A stretch of DNA of 64,000 bases, taken from assembly GCA_019321725.1 (NCBI GenBank), contig JAGSPU010000052.1:1612001-1676000 (forward strand), read 5' to 3'. This DNA comes from Paulownia fortunei. Taxonomy: Eukaryota; Streptophyta; Magnoliopsida; Lamiales; Paulowniaceae. The notes under the pieces were generated by a model. It did no database searches. It had not been told where the DNA came from and saw nothing but the letters and a program-made list of their open reading frames with translations. Position 1 is the stretch's first letter. The number at the start of each line of letters is the position of its first letter. A program made the translations under genes and the position numbers. Shown here piece by piece: positions 63,765 to 64,000 of this stretch.

Positions 63765-64000
63765 CTATGACGATTGAACAGAAGCCGAAGACTTTAACTT
63801 CTTTGGTGGAGGATTACCTCCAGATATCACCACATAGGAATAGAAGCAGAGCATTGCAGCACTGATACACAATAAAGCAACAACAAGAACAATCCATGAT
63901 GAATACAGATAAAATTAGAAAATGTTTTGAGTGAAAAATGTAATGGTAAAATCACATTATAGTACCTGATGGCAGCATTAAAGCCCGTGGGGAACAGTTT
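63765..64000 (-). CDS. 3' end of a membrane-protein gene (partial)
   Basis: Terminal exon 63765-63861 and part of the preceding exon, 63966-64000 and beyond. Joined (AG + T), they read KLFPTGFNAAIS followed by AAMLCFYSYVVISGG, and end NPPPKKLKSSASVQSS. The acceptor is strong (pyrimidine-rich, GTATCAG) and the donor is AG/GTACT. The fragment looks like a last transmembrane helix with a short basic cytosolic tail, as in polytopic transporters, for example nucleotide-sugar transporter-like proteins. The family cannot be fixed from about 40 residues. The gene continues past the window edge. Confidence 0.6.

Overview
This is nuclear DNA from a flowering plant, most likely a eudicot. It is AT-rich, its genes carry GT-AG introns, and the recognisable proteins are plant families. 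It also has long gene-poor stretches of microsatellites and small transposon remnants. I cannot name the species.

Layout. 1-5.9 kb: no gene; a possible LTR remnant, a tRNA-like/SINE-like scrap and a long-arm foldback element. 5.98-8.70 kb (+): a penta-EF-hand calcium-binding protein (CML48/49/50 type). 9.30-14.33 kb (-) and 16.59-22.93 kb (-): a tandem pair of secreted alpha carbonic anhydrase genes with the same seven-exon plan. Each has an independent insertion of the same hAT-like non-autonomous element in a different intron. 23.8 kb (-): a tRNA-Thr(UGU). 27.31-31.45 kb (+): translation initiation factor eIF3 subunit e. 33.38-41.51 kb (-): a large protein with an FG-repeat N-terminus, TPR repeats and a C-terminal J-domain. 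44.01-46.24 kb (+): an unrecognised protein whose main exon is a 276-bp tandem duplication. 46.74-49.12 kb (-): a membrane-anchored CKX1-type cytokinin dehydrogenase. 49.1-63.7 kb: about 14.6 kb with no convincing gene, only MITE-like elements, microsatellites and one weak exon pair. 63.77-64.00 kb (-): the 3' end of a membrane-protein gene that runs off the window.

The genes look like ordinary unlinked housekeeping or signalling genes, not a pathway cluster; the only functional grouping is the carbonic anhydrase pair. eIF3e and the TPR-J gene converge, the TPR-J gene and the 44-kb gene diverge from a shared upstream region, and the 44-kb gene and CKX converge.

The strongest overall signal concerns sequence quality. 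Nearly every long conserved gene, including essential eIF3e, is interrupted by single-base losses at runs of identical bases. I place 17 such events, and restoring one base at each recovers the family-conserved frame. This points to homopolymer errors in a draft assembly rather than mass pseudogenisation, so the genes are annotated as probably functional. I found no convincing undescribed multi-gene system. The best leads for novelty are the FG-TPR-J protein and the duplicated unknown protein.
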